A model generated the notes under the pieces. It was not told where the DNA came from, did no database searches, and saw nothing but the letters and a program-made list of their open reading frames with translations. DNA of 64,000 bases from Acorus gramineus (lineage: Eukaryota > Streptophyta > Magnoliopsida > Acorales > Acoraceae). Made by a program: the position numbers and the translations under genes. Position 1 is the stretch's first letter. The number at the start of each line of letters is the position of its first letter. Shown here in pieces: positions 24,601-37,609 of the stretch. The DNA is taken from assembly GCA_030737835.1 (NCBI GenBank), contig CM060855.1, positions 10,096,328 to 10,160,327 of the forward strand, in the 5' to 3' direction.

Positions 24601-25708
24601 CGTGTTGTAGCCACTGTTGCAGAACGCACATGGATTGAATTTTTTTTTTTTTTTTAATTATATACTTTTCTAATGAAATTCATGTTTTTACAGAAAAAAA
24701 AAAAAAAATGAAGTATATATTCAATGAATTAAATGTGTACACTTTTATGTGTTTTTTGTAATAGGATATATTGAAATAGGATGGTATATGCCGGGTCAGG
24801 TGGTTTTATATATTGCATTGTGTTTGAGCTGTGGATGGTTCCATATCTTGCAAGCCAGTGGCTCATAGCCATGATTCTTTAGGCTGTGGACCAGCATGAA
24901 CCCATTTTTGGTCAGGAAAAATCCTTTATACACTGCGATAGTGCAGTATAACACATTATATAATGCGCTATTGCAATGTTTAGAAATTGAATTCTTTTTT
25001 CATTTTTTCAAAGAAAAAAATACAATAATGTATCTAAATATATATTTATTATGACAATTTATATTTTAATGGATGAGTGCATATTTATAAATAAATAATA
25101 GAAGAGAACTATAGACGAAACTACACTCCAGATTGGACATAGCAATAGAAAAAGTGAAACAAAAACTGTTCAATGTACCTTGCTGAATAATATTTTGATC
25201 TTATTCAATGTAAGATTTTGGATTTTAAATCATGTGCTATAAGCTTGGTTCTGGGAGATCTACATCACAAGTTTTACCGCACAAAAACACAAAATCACTC
25301 ACACTACATCTGTTTACAGCCCCATTTAATGTCACCACATACAAATGTAATATATAAAAATCATCCAACACAATAGGTAATCTAATAATGAAAAAAAAAA
25401 ATTCAATTCAATTAATATGAGTATATACTTTAGTCAAAGTGTACTTTTAAAAATTCTGATCTAATGTTAAAGACTTTTTGATACTTTGTGCATTAATTCA
25501 TTGTACCTAAAAAGGGGCTTCCCATAGAATTTTCACAACAGCTCTTAAAAATTAAAGTTTGAGCACAACAAAACCTCATTCCAGTCTCTGAAAAGACAGC
25601 AGACCATCTCACCTCAAAAAAATTATACCTGCTCCCACTCTCACATGTAAAAAGTTGAGATAAAACAGTGAACATCCATAAACAAAATAAGATACATCAG
25701 CAACTTGA
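24601..25708. other. Space between convergent bZIP and CCT6 genes
   Basis: It contains a T16 run near 24640 facing an A15 run near 24695, a palindromic stretch around 24931-24982 (GCGATAGTGCAG … GCGCTATTGCAAT), and AT-rich sequence. The right part, roughly 25490-25708, should be the 3'-UTR of CCT6. No other gene is seen. Confidence 0.5.
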
Positions 25709-28700
25709 TTATGTGGGCTTCCTCATGTTACGGCCAGCACGGATCACTTCATCCACCAGAAGCAACTGGGATGCAATAACAGGCCTAACAAAACAATTTA
25801 TGTCTTGGTCAGACTATCACCAAAAAATGAATAAATAATTAAAAGAATAAAAGCTGAATAACATTGTCAAATTGGCTGGTGCTGGTTATACCCAGAATTG
25901 ATAATTTGGCGCTTCACAGAATAATTATCAAAGATACCCTCCAATTCTGGGTCAATTGGTTCCCCCGTGTTATGGTTCAACCCCACAACATTTCCCTTGT
26001 CATGTTCAGCCTGTCAAGAAAATCGATAAGGGAGTTGTGACTTGAATGACAAAAAAAAATATGTTGAACAAATGGGAAAATATATACCGTGAGCGCGATA
26101 ATAACATCTTGGGTGTCAAGACCAGAGTTTTCTGCTAGAGTTTTAGGCACGACGAGTAGTGCGTCAGCAAATGCTTCCACCCCAAGCTGTGCTCGCTGTT
26201 TTGTGGATAAGCATAAATTTTTAAGGATAAGATGGATCAATATTTCCTTTGTTAACAAAGATATTTAGAAAGAATTCCATACCCCTTGAACCATTTTCTT
26301 CACATTGTTGATCAAATGCTGTCTAGCAGCAACCTCGAAAGCTCCTGCCCCCTACAAGTTTTCAACCAAATGTAATTAGGGCCATAATGTCATCAACAGA
26401 TATATATCTTTAGTCCACCATTACTAAAGGAAAAGCAATATATTGAACATGGAAAATGATTAACCTAAAATTAAAATAATATCTACAAGGATAAAAGAGG
26501 CTCCAGACATGCATCTATTGCACATAATTTAATATAACTCGAATTATCATAAAGCCATGAGTGGTTTGTGGTGATGAGAAACAGCCTACCCGTATAACTG
26601 CTTCATCTTCTATGGTATTTTTGACGGCTCTTAGACCATCACGGACGGCATCCTTTATCTGAGCAATAGTATGATCATTTGGTCCTGCAATAGAACAATA
26701 AAAAAATAGTTTGTATCAGTAAATACTGTGAATGACATGATGGATGCATTGAATTAGATGCGACTGGGATGAATGAATGCAGAAAGAAACCTTTTATTAG
26801 GATCGTGCAAGAATGAGGGTTCTTCACATTTTCCACAAAAGTATACTTCTCTTCCCCAAGGACATGCTCGTAAACGAGCCCAGCCCAGCCAAGACATTCT
26901 GGAGTCAAGTCATCGACAGAATTGACTGCCTCCCCTCCACAAGCCAAAACCAGTCGTTCCATATTTCTCCTCTTCGCTCTACGTAGAGCAACTATCTACA
27001 AAAATTACATAGTGAATGAGAGTCAAATAAGTATAGAAACAAACCTGAGATGGGCTTCTTGAATAAAGAATCAAGAAACATTTTTATGTAAGATAAAATA
27101 ATTTGGAGTCAGTAAGGATTTCAGAAACACTTTAAAGAGAAAAAAAAATAAAAAACACTAAAATTAAAGTCACAACAGTGTCAAGGATGACCATTATAAA
27201 AATGAGGAAAATCTCCTCAGAGTCTATAGAAATACTAGCATTCAGAAGAAAACTGTGCAAACTCTTCTTATTCTAAAAATTTGAAATGAATCACGTCAAG
27301 TTCATCCAACATAATAAAAGCAACAAATACAAAATTAAATAAAAAACTAGAACTTATGATTAAAATGATGAATATATACATAGGAATTACTGAAAAAAAA
27401 AGATGACATACCCCTGCCCTTGCAAGGAGGTCCAATGATGGAGGATCAATTCCCTTTTGATTGATCAAAACAAAATTGCTATCATTGTCAGAACAAACCT
27501 GCAACATAAAAGGGTTGAAGCACCTTTGTTATGCTATGAAAAAAAAATTTCCGTGTAAAATGGTCAAGGAAAGGACCCTGCCTTGTTCTTTAAATCGATG
27601 ATCTTTTTAACTCTGTCATCAACTTGACGCCTTTCAGCAGCAACCATCTTCTCCCTCTGTTCTGCGTTGGAGTAGAAAAATCCTGCATTTATTTCACTAG
27701 AAAATGGAATGTTAAACTGGAGTCAGTAAATAGTTTAAGCAACTAAGAAGAAGACCAGAACAGAGAGCAGCTGTAGCTATATCATGTACTAAAGGGACAT
27801 GAAATGTTTTGCATGAGAACAAGGAAATTTTTTTATTCATTTATACAAAGATAAAACCAGGGAATTTTTTATATTCATTTATACAAGAGAAAACCAACAA
27901 TAAGTTGTATCCAATTGTTTTATAGCAGTTGAGAAAACTAGAACCTCCATGGCATCATCAAATTACAGGGTCACATAACAAAATCGTAGTAGATTTGGGA
28001 TACATAGAAGACTGAGAATAAAAGGGTGAATCAGTTTAGAACTGCAATTCCCTATCATAGTTTTTGTGAGAGAGAGCCAATAGGCTATCCTCCCACCTGC
28101 ATAGCATATCTAATTAGCACAGGATGCCAAAATGTATCAAAATTCATCCTCATCTGTCAATCTTCATAATGGTCCACCAAGTACAGCTATAACCACAGAT
28201 TTAAAACTCATGTTAGGTAATATGCATTTCCTGATGCTGTAACTTCCAGTGGCTATAGCATATTCTTCCCTTTTTTTGAGAAGAGGCTATAGGGTATTCT
28301 TATGAAACTTGGAATTGTGTGGAAAATTGTTACCAATCAATAACTATTACAATAAAAAATCAGATATAATCACAGGAATAGAGGAATGCTGGAGGACTAC
28401 AAATTGGCAAGTAGATCTATAAGTTTTCATGATTAGATAATGTCTACCAAAGCAACTTTTTTTTTCTTTTGATATATTGCAATTCAGAAATAATTGATTA
28501 AATTCATCATTGTCACATGACTGTTAGCTCACAAAGAAGATATACACCAATATCTTTAATATATGAAAATGAAAGCAGATGAATATATTAAAACAATGGA
28601 CCCTGAACAAACATCAAAACTTATATCACGTGTGATACAACGCAAACAGCAAATATCAGACTTGGAGTTGCATGTAAAATGGTATATGGAAGAGATTCTA

Positions 28701-31700
28701 CTGAATAATTTATACTAACTAAATTTCTGGCATGAAATTTCCGTAGACGTAATTACAAAAGAATTTAGTACCTTTTATCATACTCCAAAGAGACATTGCA
28801 GGTCATGATATAACAGTTCTCAACCCGTTTTTTCATGTCAGGATGTCTAGAACCATGATCAAGGACAAGCCCCTCAACCTTCAAAGGTAGCCAGAAATAT
28901 TGCAAATAATCCAAAATATTGATTGGAAAGAATAGCTAAACGTGCCAGTAAATTCAATAAAAATGCACTTAAAGACAAGTGGACAAGACACTACATTAAA
29001 AGGAAATACAAAATAAATTAGAATATAATAGACATCTCTGCATGATACATGTAAATATAAAACAATTAAAATTGAAAGAATCTACCATTCTGGCAGTATT
29101 TACATAGCAAAAAAAAAATCACCTTAGAAAGTTCTGTTCAAGTTTGGAATGAAAGAGGGAAAAAAAAGGACCTGGGCCAATATTTATTTTCAACAAAAAC
29201 CACTTTCATGAGTTTTCCAAGTTACCTATCATGCTAAAATATGTTGGTCACTGAAATAAAACTATTCAACCAGAAACAAGAATCACAATCAGCGGGCAAA
29301 AAATGTGAGCTAAGGAGTAAGAAATATTCTCTCAATGGATATCCAAAAAGATGTATCATTTGGCCAGTAAGGAGGCATATAAAATCACTGAAAATAAGTG
29401 GATGCATATTTCTGTAGGATAGTCCATACATCACCAATGATACATCAATAACTCTCTGTCTTACTACATATATAATTAACAGTTTACTTCACCCCAAAAC
29501 AACCACCTCCTAATTTTCCTGAGAACCCCATGATGAGTCACTTAGTAGTGGACATTTACATGTCAAACTTGATGCAATAGAAGAAATAACACTCAAGCCT
29601 CAGAACCTAAATTTTACTAGATATATTTGACCTAGGCATCTAGTGCCTTGTTGCCACTAGCAGTTCGTATGATGGTCATCTCTCACTAGTCACTCCTTTA
29701 AGGGGAAAAAAGTCTTCCTTTGTAAGATAGGAATGCAACTCAACAGTGTGATTTTGATTACATTCAGAGACAGATGAAATTGTATATCTGCTAGTTTTCA
29801 ATCTTTTTCTATATTCCTAACATTATCATAAATTTGGATTAAATGTTTATAGTCATATGTTTAGATGTTAGATGCTTCTCTTTCACCCGACGTGTACACA
29901 TCGGGTCACAAGGTCTGTCGAGTAAGCCTTCACCTTTTGCCTCTAAAATAATAGGGGTCTAGATATGAATGGAGCATAGAATTATTCATCTGATGAGTGA
30001 ACAGGTGATTCATTTCTATATTTAAGAAGGGTCATGAACTACTCATAAAAGAATAAACCAATTAGAGGCCTGTAAAATTCAAATAATAATGATACTCAAA
30101 CAATCATTTGTTAGTGATCTAACATATCTCTCAATACATAAAAATCACATACCAAACGTGTATCAACGTCAAATTTATGACGCATGTGCATAATTTCCAC
30201 CATGAATAGATCAATAGGTTCATGGTCATTCTGAATGCACAGCACCTGTCCAGATTAAAGAGCATATACTCAGTACAAATATAACAGAGACGACGATGCA
30301 GTCATGCCCATTACAGAGAAGATAGACAAACACATGTGATGTCTCTTAGATGACTCGTAAGAAGGAAAAAAAACACTGACGGCGACAGAAGAAGTCTAGA
30401 ACCCAACAAATGAGTACTCACCGCTTTTACAACTATATCAGTCAATTGATCAGCCAAAGCTTCATACAACTGCAAAGGAGTGATGCCACCATTAATATCA
30501 ATAGCAATCCATTATGCTAAAGACCAGTGCATCAAGAAGCATTTAGAAAGAAAAAAATACCTTCGTCCTAACAGTTGTTCTTGCAACCATCTTCAAAATC
30601 TCTGTATCAGGCATGTCACCCATCTTGACCGGAGTCTTGAACTTCTCAAGAAATTCTAATGTTGCCCTTTTGGCAATGTCAAACCCATCAACCAAAACGC
30701 GTGGATGCATCCCTGGATCAAAAATGGAAAATTAACACAAATCATCTCTATTTGGCCGAAGAAAATGAGAGCATCTTTAGAAAAAGATGTATGTAAAAAT
30801 ATATATGGACACACGCACACGATACAGAGTCCTATACTTCTTGAAAGATTGGGGGTAAAGGTAATCTGGGGGGTAAGCAATGTGCCCCTCTCTCTCTCAA
30901 AAAAAAGAGAATTTTATATAACTATAGGGACTGAAATAGAGGAGTCAATAAGACCAAGCTACAAAAGGAATTAATACAAACATATGAAATATCAAATGCA
31001 AAAAAAAAAAATTATATGAAATCAGAAAATGCTCTAAACTAATCAATATGCATAAGCCCTACAACATCAAACAAGCTATACACAAATCCTAAGATGGGTG
31101 CGAAAACATGACATGAATATAGAAAGAAAGGGTTTCTCAACTATGGGAATTAAAATAGAGGAGTAAATAAGACCAAGCAAGGTGGGAAATTATGCAAAAA
31201 AAAATTTGAAAGGTAATCATGCAATATTTTTAAAAAAAATTATATGAAACCAGGAAAAAAGCCCTAAACAAATCAACATGCATTCATACAATCAACACCA
31301 ATCCTACAGATGGGTGCAAACGATGACATGAACATAAAATTCCCATGATTTGAATTCTACATATTCCATGTAATTTCTAAAACAAAATTAGCATTTCATT
31401 GCACTGATACATAGAAGTCAAAATATGAAATCTTCAAAAAATTGTTTTCTTATATCAAGGCACAATTTAATTGTTCCTTTTAATTAAATCAAAGGCATAA
31501 ATTACATATACATATAAATATTTAATATTCTAATAATATTTTGGAGCTTTTGTATTGGCTTTTACATATTTGGATCAGATATATCTAATCAAATGACATT
31601 GTATATGAAGCTCCAGATGCAACAGACCATCACAGCCATCACGTATTTTCAACTTGCTAAATGTTATAGATTATTACATCACAGTATGACACCTTACTAA

Positions 31701-33120
31701 AATTACATTTTTTTGTATTATTGTGGACAATCCATAATTTTTTGAGAAGAAGAAAATTCACAATTTTCTATTCTCATGTCTAGCATTTCCAGAATTTTAC
31801 AATTTTGTAAGAAAACTTTATGTCATTGCACAAACAATGCACAGAGTATCCCGGCCACATGAACTGCAAACGCCATTTAAATATATTTAATCAGATTCAA
31901 AGTCGTGATTATTTACATGCATGAACAGAAGTAAAAACAGATCTCTCCTTCTACAGCATACAGAGCAGGGGTAGGATCCATACATAATGGTTAACAATAT
32001 TACAACCATGAAATCCTGATCAAATCCCACTGTTGCTTATTAAAAAAAAAAACACACAGAGCATACAAAACCAGAATGCCACTAAGCAGGGATCCAAATC
32101 CACAGACCTCCAGCAAGTACATTCCTTCTTTGTCTGCTACTATCCCATACAGAATCCTATACAACCGAACATTTCCTCCGGTAGTACAATCCGTAATACC
32201 ACCCTTTCAAATCCGCTCATATAGGTGCCACTTATTGTATCCTTTTGTTGCCCATCCTTTGTTTTTCAAGTTTTTTCTTCCTTTTAGACTCCTTTTTTGT
32301 TCGAAGGGCATCATTTATTTTCAATGAAGCTCCTACCATCTCTTTAATTAAAAAAAAAACATACATTAGTGCAATCCTCATCCCCCTTAGTGAAATGTCG
32401 ATCACTACACCTTACTTCCTTACCATCACTAAATCTACCACCATTTCATCATCAGTCACTCTTAAATTTTCTTCACCGATTTATACACAACAAAACTTGC
32501 ACATTCTATTTTATATTCAAAACAAACAAATCACAACACAAAACAATAATACACTACATTCACACATTTTCATACACAAACAAAAAACTCACCTTCGTCG
32601 ATGCACCGCTCCGACTGCTTCATCAGCTCCCCGATGAAGAGCACGGTGGACGTGGTGCCATCCCCGCTCGCATCGTCCTGTGCCACCGCCGTCCTCGCTA
32701 TCATTATGGCCGTTGGATTCTGTATTTGCTGCGAACACAAAACAAACCATTTCATAAAAGGAAAAAAAAAAACAAAAACAAAAACCACAAAAGAAAAAAA
32801 AAAGATTCCATCTTTCGCACTCCAAACGACTCACCATCTCTTTCAAGAGGGTGTTCCCATCTTTGGTGAGCTTAATGTCTCCGGCGCCCCCAACAAGCCT
32901 TCAACGAATCCAACAAACAAGCAAACAAATAAAAAAAAAGGCATACGTGAAAGAAGAGGAGATGACGAATGAGAGAGTTTCCGTACATTTTGATGGTGCC
33001 TTTGGGGCCGAGGTTGGTCTTGAGGACGTCCTGGAGACCTTTGGCGGCGTTGATGTTCATGTGGAGGGCCGCCGACTTGTTCAGCACCTCCGCGTTCGGA
33101 TTCAGCACACGCAGAGACAT
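25709..33120 (-). CDS. CCT6: T-complex chaperonin CCT subunit zeta (CCT6)
   Basis: One of eight subunits of the cytosolic CCT/TRiC ring that folds actin, tubulin and other proteins with ATP. Exons (high to low): 33120-32987, 32898-32835, 32728-32593, 30712-30561, 30469-30422, 30245-30153, 28878-28772, 27696-27582, 27498-27412, 26995-26791, 26684-26590, 26351-26283, 26195-26088, 26010-25892, 25784-25709. The joined CDS is 1608 nt, 535 aa, as recalled for Arabidopsis CCT6. Motifs: start [27 protein letters not shown] at about 36-42, nucleotide-binding GDGTTS at 88-93 (Asp89), IEDEAV near Asp407, GAGAFEV and C-terminal [10 protein letters not shown]. All introns are GT-AG except intron 8, whose donor is GC (AAG before GCAGGG at 27581-27580). 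A fallback GT four bases downstream would shift the frame. The largest intron, 30713-32592, is AT-rich with no gene inside. Confidence 0.97.
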
Positions 33121-33250
33121 CTTCGACTATCGACCTTGATTTCTAGGGCGAAGCACCAGATCAAGGCGAGAGTGTGGATGGAGAGAGAGAGTGAGAGAGA
33201 CGAAGTGAGGATCTAGGGTTTTTCTGGGTTTCTCTTCAGAGACGGGTCGG
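33121..33250 (-). promoter_or_regulatory. Probable CCT6 leader with telo-box
   Basis: On the gene's strand the sequence AAACCCTAG (plus strand 33213-33222, CTAGGGTTTT) lies about 95 bases before the ATG. The telo-box is common in leaders and promoters of plant translation and housekeeping genes. A GAGAGA-rich stretch (33175-33200) is also present. Confidence 0.5.
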
Positions 33251-34449
33251 TTTACGAGCGATTAGTACTTTCGATTGATCTTTTTTATTTTTAGGTCTTT
33301 CAGTGAGAGATGGGATCAGCGCCGTGTGATGAATAGGGCAAACAATCTGGACGGTCAAACGAATGGACTTTTTTTGGGCTTTTGTTGTCCTAGCTATTAG
33401 CGACGTAGTTATTTTCCGATGGATAATTATTTATAATAAATAATAAGTCATTTTAATGTTTTATTATATTTTAAATTATTTTTTTTGAAAATATAATAAC
33501 GATATTTTTATTATTTTGTTAATCATTGATGAGTTAAAATGTGAATATAATTTATATAAGAATTTATAAAAGATGAAAAAAATATTTAACATGTAAAGAT
33601 GGAATAACACAGTTTTGGAGAGAGAAAAAAATATAAATATCAGTTGATTCTCACATATTCTAACATATCTATACTTATTTTTTTTTCCAAATATACAACC
33701 TTTTAGACTTATTCATCCACATTTTATCTTATTCTCCCCCTATTCCACTATCCAAACAATATGTTGTTAAATATAAAATATATATATAATTGAATGTAGT
33801 ATATATACCTCAATGAAATTATATAATTTAAATATCATCTTTAAAAATCATAAGTAAACTAAGATTATACGTAACATTAAAAATCTTTTTGCATTGCCCA
33901 CTTCCCCCTAATTTCGTATTAAAGGTTACACTATTATATATCAGATTTATTATTATTATTTTTTGTAACATATATAATTTAGTAACATATACATAAAAAA
34001 AAATTGTAACATATATAATTTTTTAGTTGATAAATTTATTTTTTCAAAATATTATGACTATATATTTGTACCCTTCCCTGAGAACAGCAAAACTTTTGGA
34101 AAATCATACATGTAATCATGTTCATTACTCTCATCATTTTTCTTTAAATATATATACTCATTCATTAAAGTATATGCTATTATAAAAAGAAAAATATATA
34201 TCAAGATACATTAATGTATTTTAAAAAAAATCATATACAATGATAATACAGTATACATTGCAGTAATGCATTATATTATGCAATATCATATTATATTAAC
34301 GTTCAAAACTTTTTTGGAAAATGTTAAACTCGGTCACATTTACTAACCAAAACTCAGATTTTACATGTTTTTATTTTTTTTTAAATAGTAAACATCATCT
34401 ATTGAGGAATATGCTTTAATAAAAAATATACATTGCAATAATGCAGGAT
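33251..34449. other. Intergenic, very AT-rich, no gene seen
   Basis: It has repeated GTAACATATATAATTT segments (33965-34020), which may be a diverged short tandem array, and a 20-bp motif GTATACATTGCAGTAATGCA at 34251-34270 that recurs nearly intact at 34427-34445. No coding region. Confidence 0.5.
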
Positions 34450-34454
34450 TCTCA

Positions 34455-35225
34455 GTCAAGAGCAGCTACAATTGGAGGCGGCGGAGCTTATCTGCGTCCC
34501 CTATGGCCTGTGGCAACCCACTACGCATTTGGAAACCCAAGGTCCCGCGGAAGGTGAAAATATTTACTTGGCTTCTTGCACATGGGAGACTGCTGACAAA
34601 AGTTTAGAGAGCCAAGTGGAAAAGAAACGAGCCGACCCAATGCGGTTTGTGTGGAGTCGACACCGAGGCGCTCTCCCACTTGTTCTGCCAATGTCGGTTC
34701 TCTGTGGCTCTATGGCGCGAACTGGGACTGGCTCCATCAGGGACTCCATTCTAGTTGGTAGGGGAGCTGTGGGACTCGGATGCAGCTCTGCGACAGCGAT
34801 CCGGGCTAGGACCTCAGCAGTCGTGGCACGATCGGTCATCCCGGCGGGAGCCTAGGTCATATGGCGCACTAGAAACGCCACTGTGTTCAAGGAGGCGCGG
34901 GTCTACGTGGAAAACATGAAGATGGAGGCTTTAGCCCTCATACGAGATTGGGCGTGCAAACTGGCTGGCGTAAGGGGGGTGCGACTCCACGGAGGCGGGA
35001 TGGCGGTCGCCCCTTAGACATCCACGGTCATGGCTCCCGGGGGATTACAGGTCGATTCCCTGTCTACCCCGTTTTGTTTTTCCATTGGGAGCAGGTTTAC
35101 TTTTTGGTTGTATTACGTTTTCAATTACATGTATTATCTATATCTTCTCACCCCCCTTCAGACCTGTACTAATCTTTTCTTAAATGAAAGCGATTGGTGG
35201 CGCGAGTCTATCTTTTTTTTTTAAA
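34455..35225 (+). pseudogene. Relic of a LINE (L1-type non-LTR retrotransposon), 3' end
   Basis: In one plus frame the sequence reads IWKPKVPRKVKIFTWLLAHG, a stop, KWKRNEPTQCGLCGVD, then EALSHLFCQCRFSVALW. This is the zf-RVT zinc-binding domain found C-terminal to the reverse transcriptase of plant LINEs. At least two in-frame stops break it. GC content is much higher than the surroundings. A 3' noncoding tail follows to a T10-A9 run at about 35212-35231. Only the last part of the element is present, as in a typical 5'-truncated insertion. Confidence 0.8.
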
Positions 35226-35231
35226 AAAAAA

Positions 35232-35494
35232 TGCACATCGTTTCATTTTGAGTTGAATAAACCTATTTTTAGTGAGTGTAAGAAAATATTTAATATGGGA
35301 TATATACAACATCTAGCAAAGATATATATTTCATTGGATTTCTAACATGATATATAGAATTGTGTTTTAGACTGAACAAAAAGAAAACGAATGTAACCGC
35401 ACTCAACTTTTTAAGTCTATCATGGGCCTCATAAGATGGTAGAAGGCCCATGGAGGTGGACCTGCTGGTTTTGAGTCCAAGCCTTGAGTGTATC
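35232..35494. other. Intergenic, no gene seen
   Basis: AT-rich sequence followed by a GC-richer stretch around 35425-35480 with a GGTTTTGAGTCC that only loosely resembles a tRNA B-box. No gene can be supported. Confidence 0.4.
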
Positions 35495-35497
35495 TAA

Positions 35498-35999
35498 GGC
35501 ACCGTTTGATAAGGCATTCCACTTATGTATCCAGTATGGACGCATTCAAACCAAACACCGCTTCTATCAAGAACATCAAATGTTTTTTTTTTTTAATAAA
35601 CTATAGACATATTTATTTAATTAAATGATCAAATAAGATAATGTTTGAATTGGAGGTGAGAGAATAAAAGAGAAAAATCGTAAAATACAACCTTGACAAA
35701 ACCGAGAACTCTGCGTTCATAGTGAAGATAAATGACGTTAATCATCGCCGCAAAACAACGCAACCCGGCTAGTCCATCAAAATACGTGGATAATTTACCA
35801 CTATACTCATGCTCTTTGAAAGGGTCTGGGTCGCACACATTTTAAGTGTGAGGGGTGTTTTGATAATATGCACCCGAGGTGTTTGAAATGAGAAAAATGT
35901 TTTTAAAAGGATGCTAAACACATACACACATTTAGATCATTAACTCATTTGTCACGTATGATAAACGTCATGTTTGCTACCATACATCCAAACGGTACC
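35498..35999. mobile_element. Harbinger/Tourist-type MITE, 502 bp
   Basis: The ends are GGCACCGTTTG and the inverted CAAACGGTACC. Both flanks carry TAA (35495-35497, 36000-36002), the 3-bp target site typical of PIF/Harbinger elements. The interior has no coding domain. Confidence 0.6.
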
Positions 36000-36427
36000 T
36001 AAGCCCCCGACCATTGTTATTAAAAAGAAAGAAAATGTTGGTCCAAGTCCTTTTTCCAACTCTAAATGCATCCCGTCCCTTTTCTTTTCTTCTTACATAG
36101 TATACAAACAACATCAAACCAATATTCATGCCGATGGTCTATCTAAATGATGTGGTCTATTTTTATTTTTGTAGTTATTTTTTTATAGCGACCACTAATT
36201 TAAAAATCAAACTTGTCTTTTTCATCATGTAGCATTTGAAAATGCGTTTAAACGTGTTTTTGTTTTCTAAAAAAGTGAAAAGCACAAATGTGTTTCCAAA
36301 CATTTTCTAAAAAGTAAACTTCATTAAAAAATTATTTACAGTTTTAGTACAAAAAAAAAAATATGCCTTTTAAAAAGAGCAAATGAGCTTTCTTGGAATC
36401 TAGTTTATTTAAACTACTTTATTCAAA

Positions 36428-37609
36428 GGGTCCAGCTATTTGCACCCCTCTCCTTACCTTGCACACCCCTGTCTTTCTGCACCTCACCAAAATAAGCTGA
36501 GTGCTTTAAACACCCCCAAATTAATAAAATCTTACAAAAGATCCATTTATGCAAGAGGAGGAAGAGGAAGGCTGGGGCAAAGGGCGGGGATAGGCCGGGT
36601 GGGGAGAGCACCTCCGAGAAGATATGTCAGCAGTCCTTGATGTCTGCGAAGGTTCAAGAAGGCGGAGAGGCAATGAGGAGAGTCACCGTCAAAATCAACG
36701 TCAGACTGGTGCACGGTGTTTGATGCGAGCGGGTGGAAGCAGTGGTCGTGGATAGAGTGGTGGGCATAGGCAAAGACGAGGTTGGGGAGGGGGATGGAAT
36801 CGAAGATGTGAACTTGTTCTGCACGCATAGACACTATTAGTGTTGATAGTTTCACATTTTGTAGACACCTCATGTGTTGATCATTTCAGAAAAAAAATCA
36901 TTTACATTTTATTTGTCTCTCCAAATCTCCACAAAAAAAAATAACAATGTCTCCCTCACCTCCCTTTATGATAATAGCTCATGTCCCCTCCAAAAATCAC
37001 TTGGCTCTGTTTCTAGAACCTCGTTGACAGATCCAGTGTCGACAAAAGCTAACTATGACGACAGTTCTAGTGTCTACAAAGTCCAGATACCACTTGGTTT
37101 TGTTTATGGAACCTCGTTGACAAATCCAGTGTCTACAAAATCTAACTTTGTCGACAGTTCCAGTGTCTATAGGTCTATAAACCACTTGGCTTTGTACATG
37201 GGACCTCATCAACGAATACGGTGTCTACAAAATCTGACTCTGTCGACAATTCCAATGTTTATGAATATATAAAACAATCAAATACATGATAAACAGATAA
37301 AACATTTTCATACACACAAAAATCCAACAAGAAACTGCCCCCGTCGCTTAAAACCATACCAACAATAGTGGCGGAGGATCGGTCCCCGCGAAGTCCGCGG
37401 AACCCGCCTCCTCCATCACCATCACCACAAACCCTACCTCCATCACTGATCCCACCCCCTCTGCCTCCTCCTCCTCCGTCCCAAACCCCGCCCTCTGCGG
37501 CTCTGCCCACTTAACACTCCTCTCTCTTCCTACCTGAACACACCCAACATACAAGATCCATTTATGTTGTATGTGTATGGAAAACAAAAGAGTGCAAATA
37601 GCTAGACTC
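36428..37609. mobile_element. Mutator-like element carrying GC-rich gene-like sequence (Pack-MULE candidate)
   Basis: The left end is GGGTCCAGCTATTTGCACCC; the right end, reversed, is GAGTCTAGCTATTTGCACTC (16 of 20 identical). A perfect 9-bp direct repeat, TTATTCAAA, flanks it at 36419-36427 and 37610-37618, the hallmark of Mutator-superfamily insertion. No transposase is present. Two interior blocks, 36545-36870 and 37335-37530, are far more GC-rich than the flanks. The first is open for 108 codons on the minus strand (start 36873), with text such as FDSIPLPNLVFAYAHHS that I cannot assign. Such host-like cargo between MULE ends defines Pack-MULEs, but the donor gene is unidentified. Confidence 0.8.
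36998..37265. repeat. 93-bp minisatellite, three units, inside the MULE
   Basis: CACTTGG-led units start at 36998, 37091 and 37183. Each includes an ACCTCGTTGACA(A/G)ATCCAGTGTC-type core and a GACAGTTC(C/T)AGTGTCTA core. The unit is 31 codons long, so the plus frame stays open across all copies, but there is no ATG to start it. It is probably noncoding. Confidence 0.85.

Noticed and set aside
32245..33216. Plus-strand frames over CCT6 exons 1-3
   Set aside because: They are antisense shadows of conserved CCT6 coding sequence and its T/A-rich introns.
35440..35480. A second B-box-like GGTTTTGAGTCC
   Set aside because: It has an extra base in the motif, no A box, and no tRNA fold.
36874..37272. 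A 132-codon plus frame in the MULE
   Set aside because: It begins at GTG rather than ATG and consists of the 93-bp repeat. There is no evidence of a gene.
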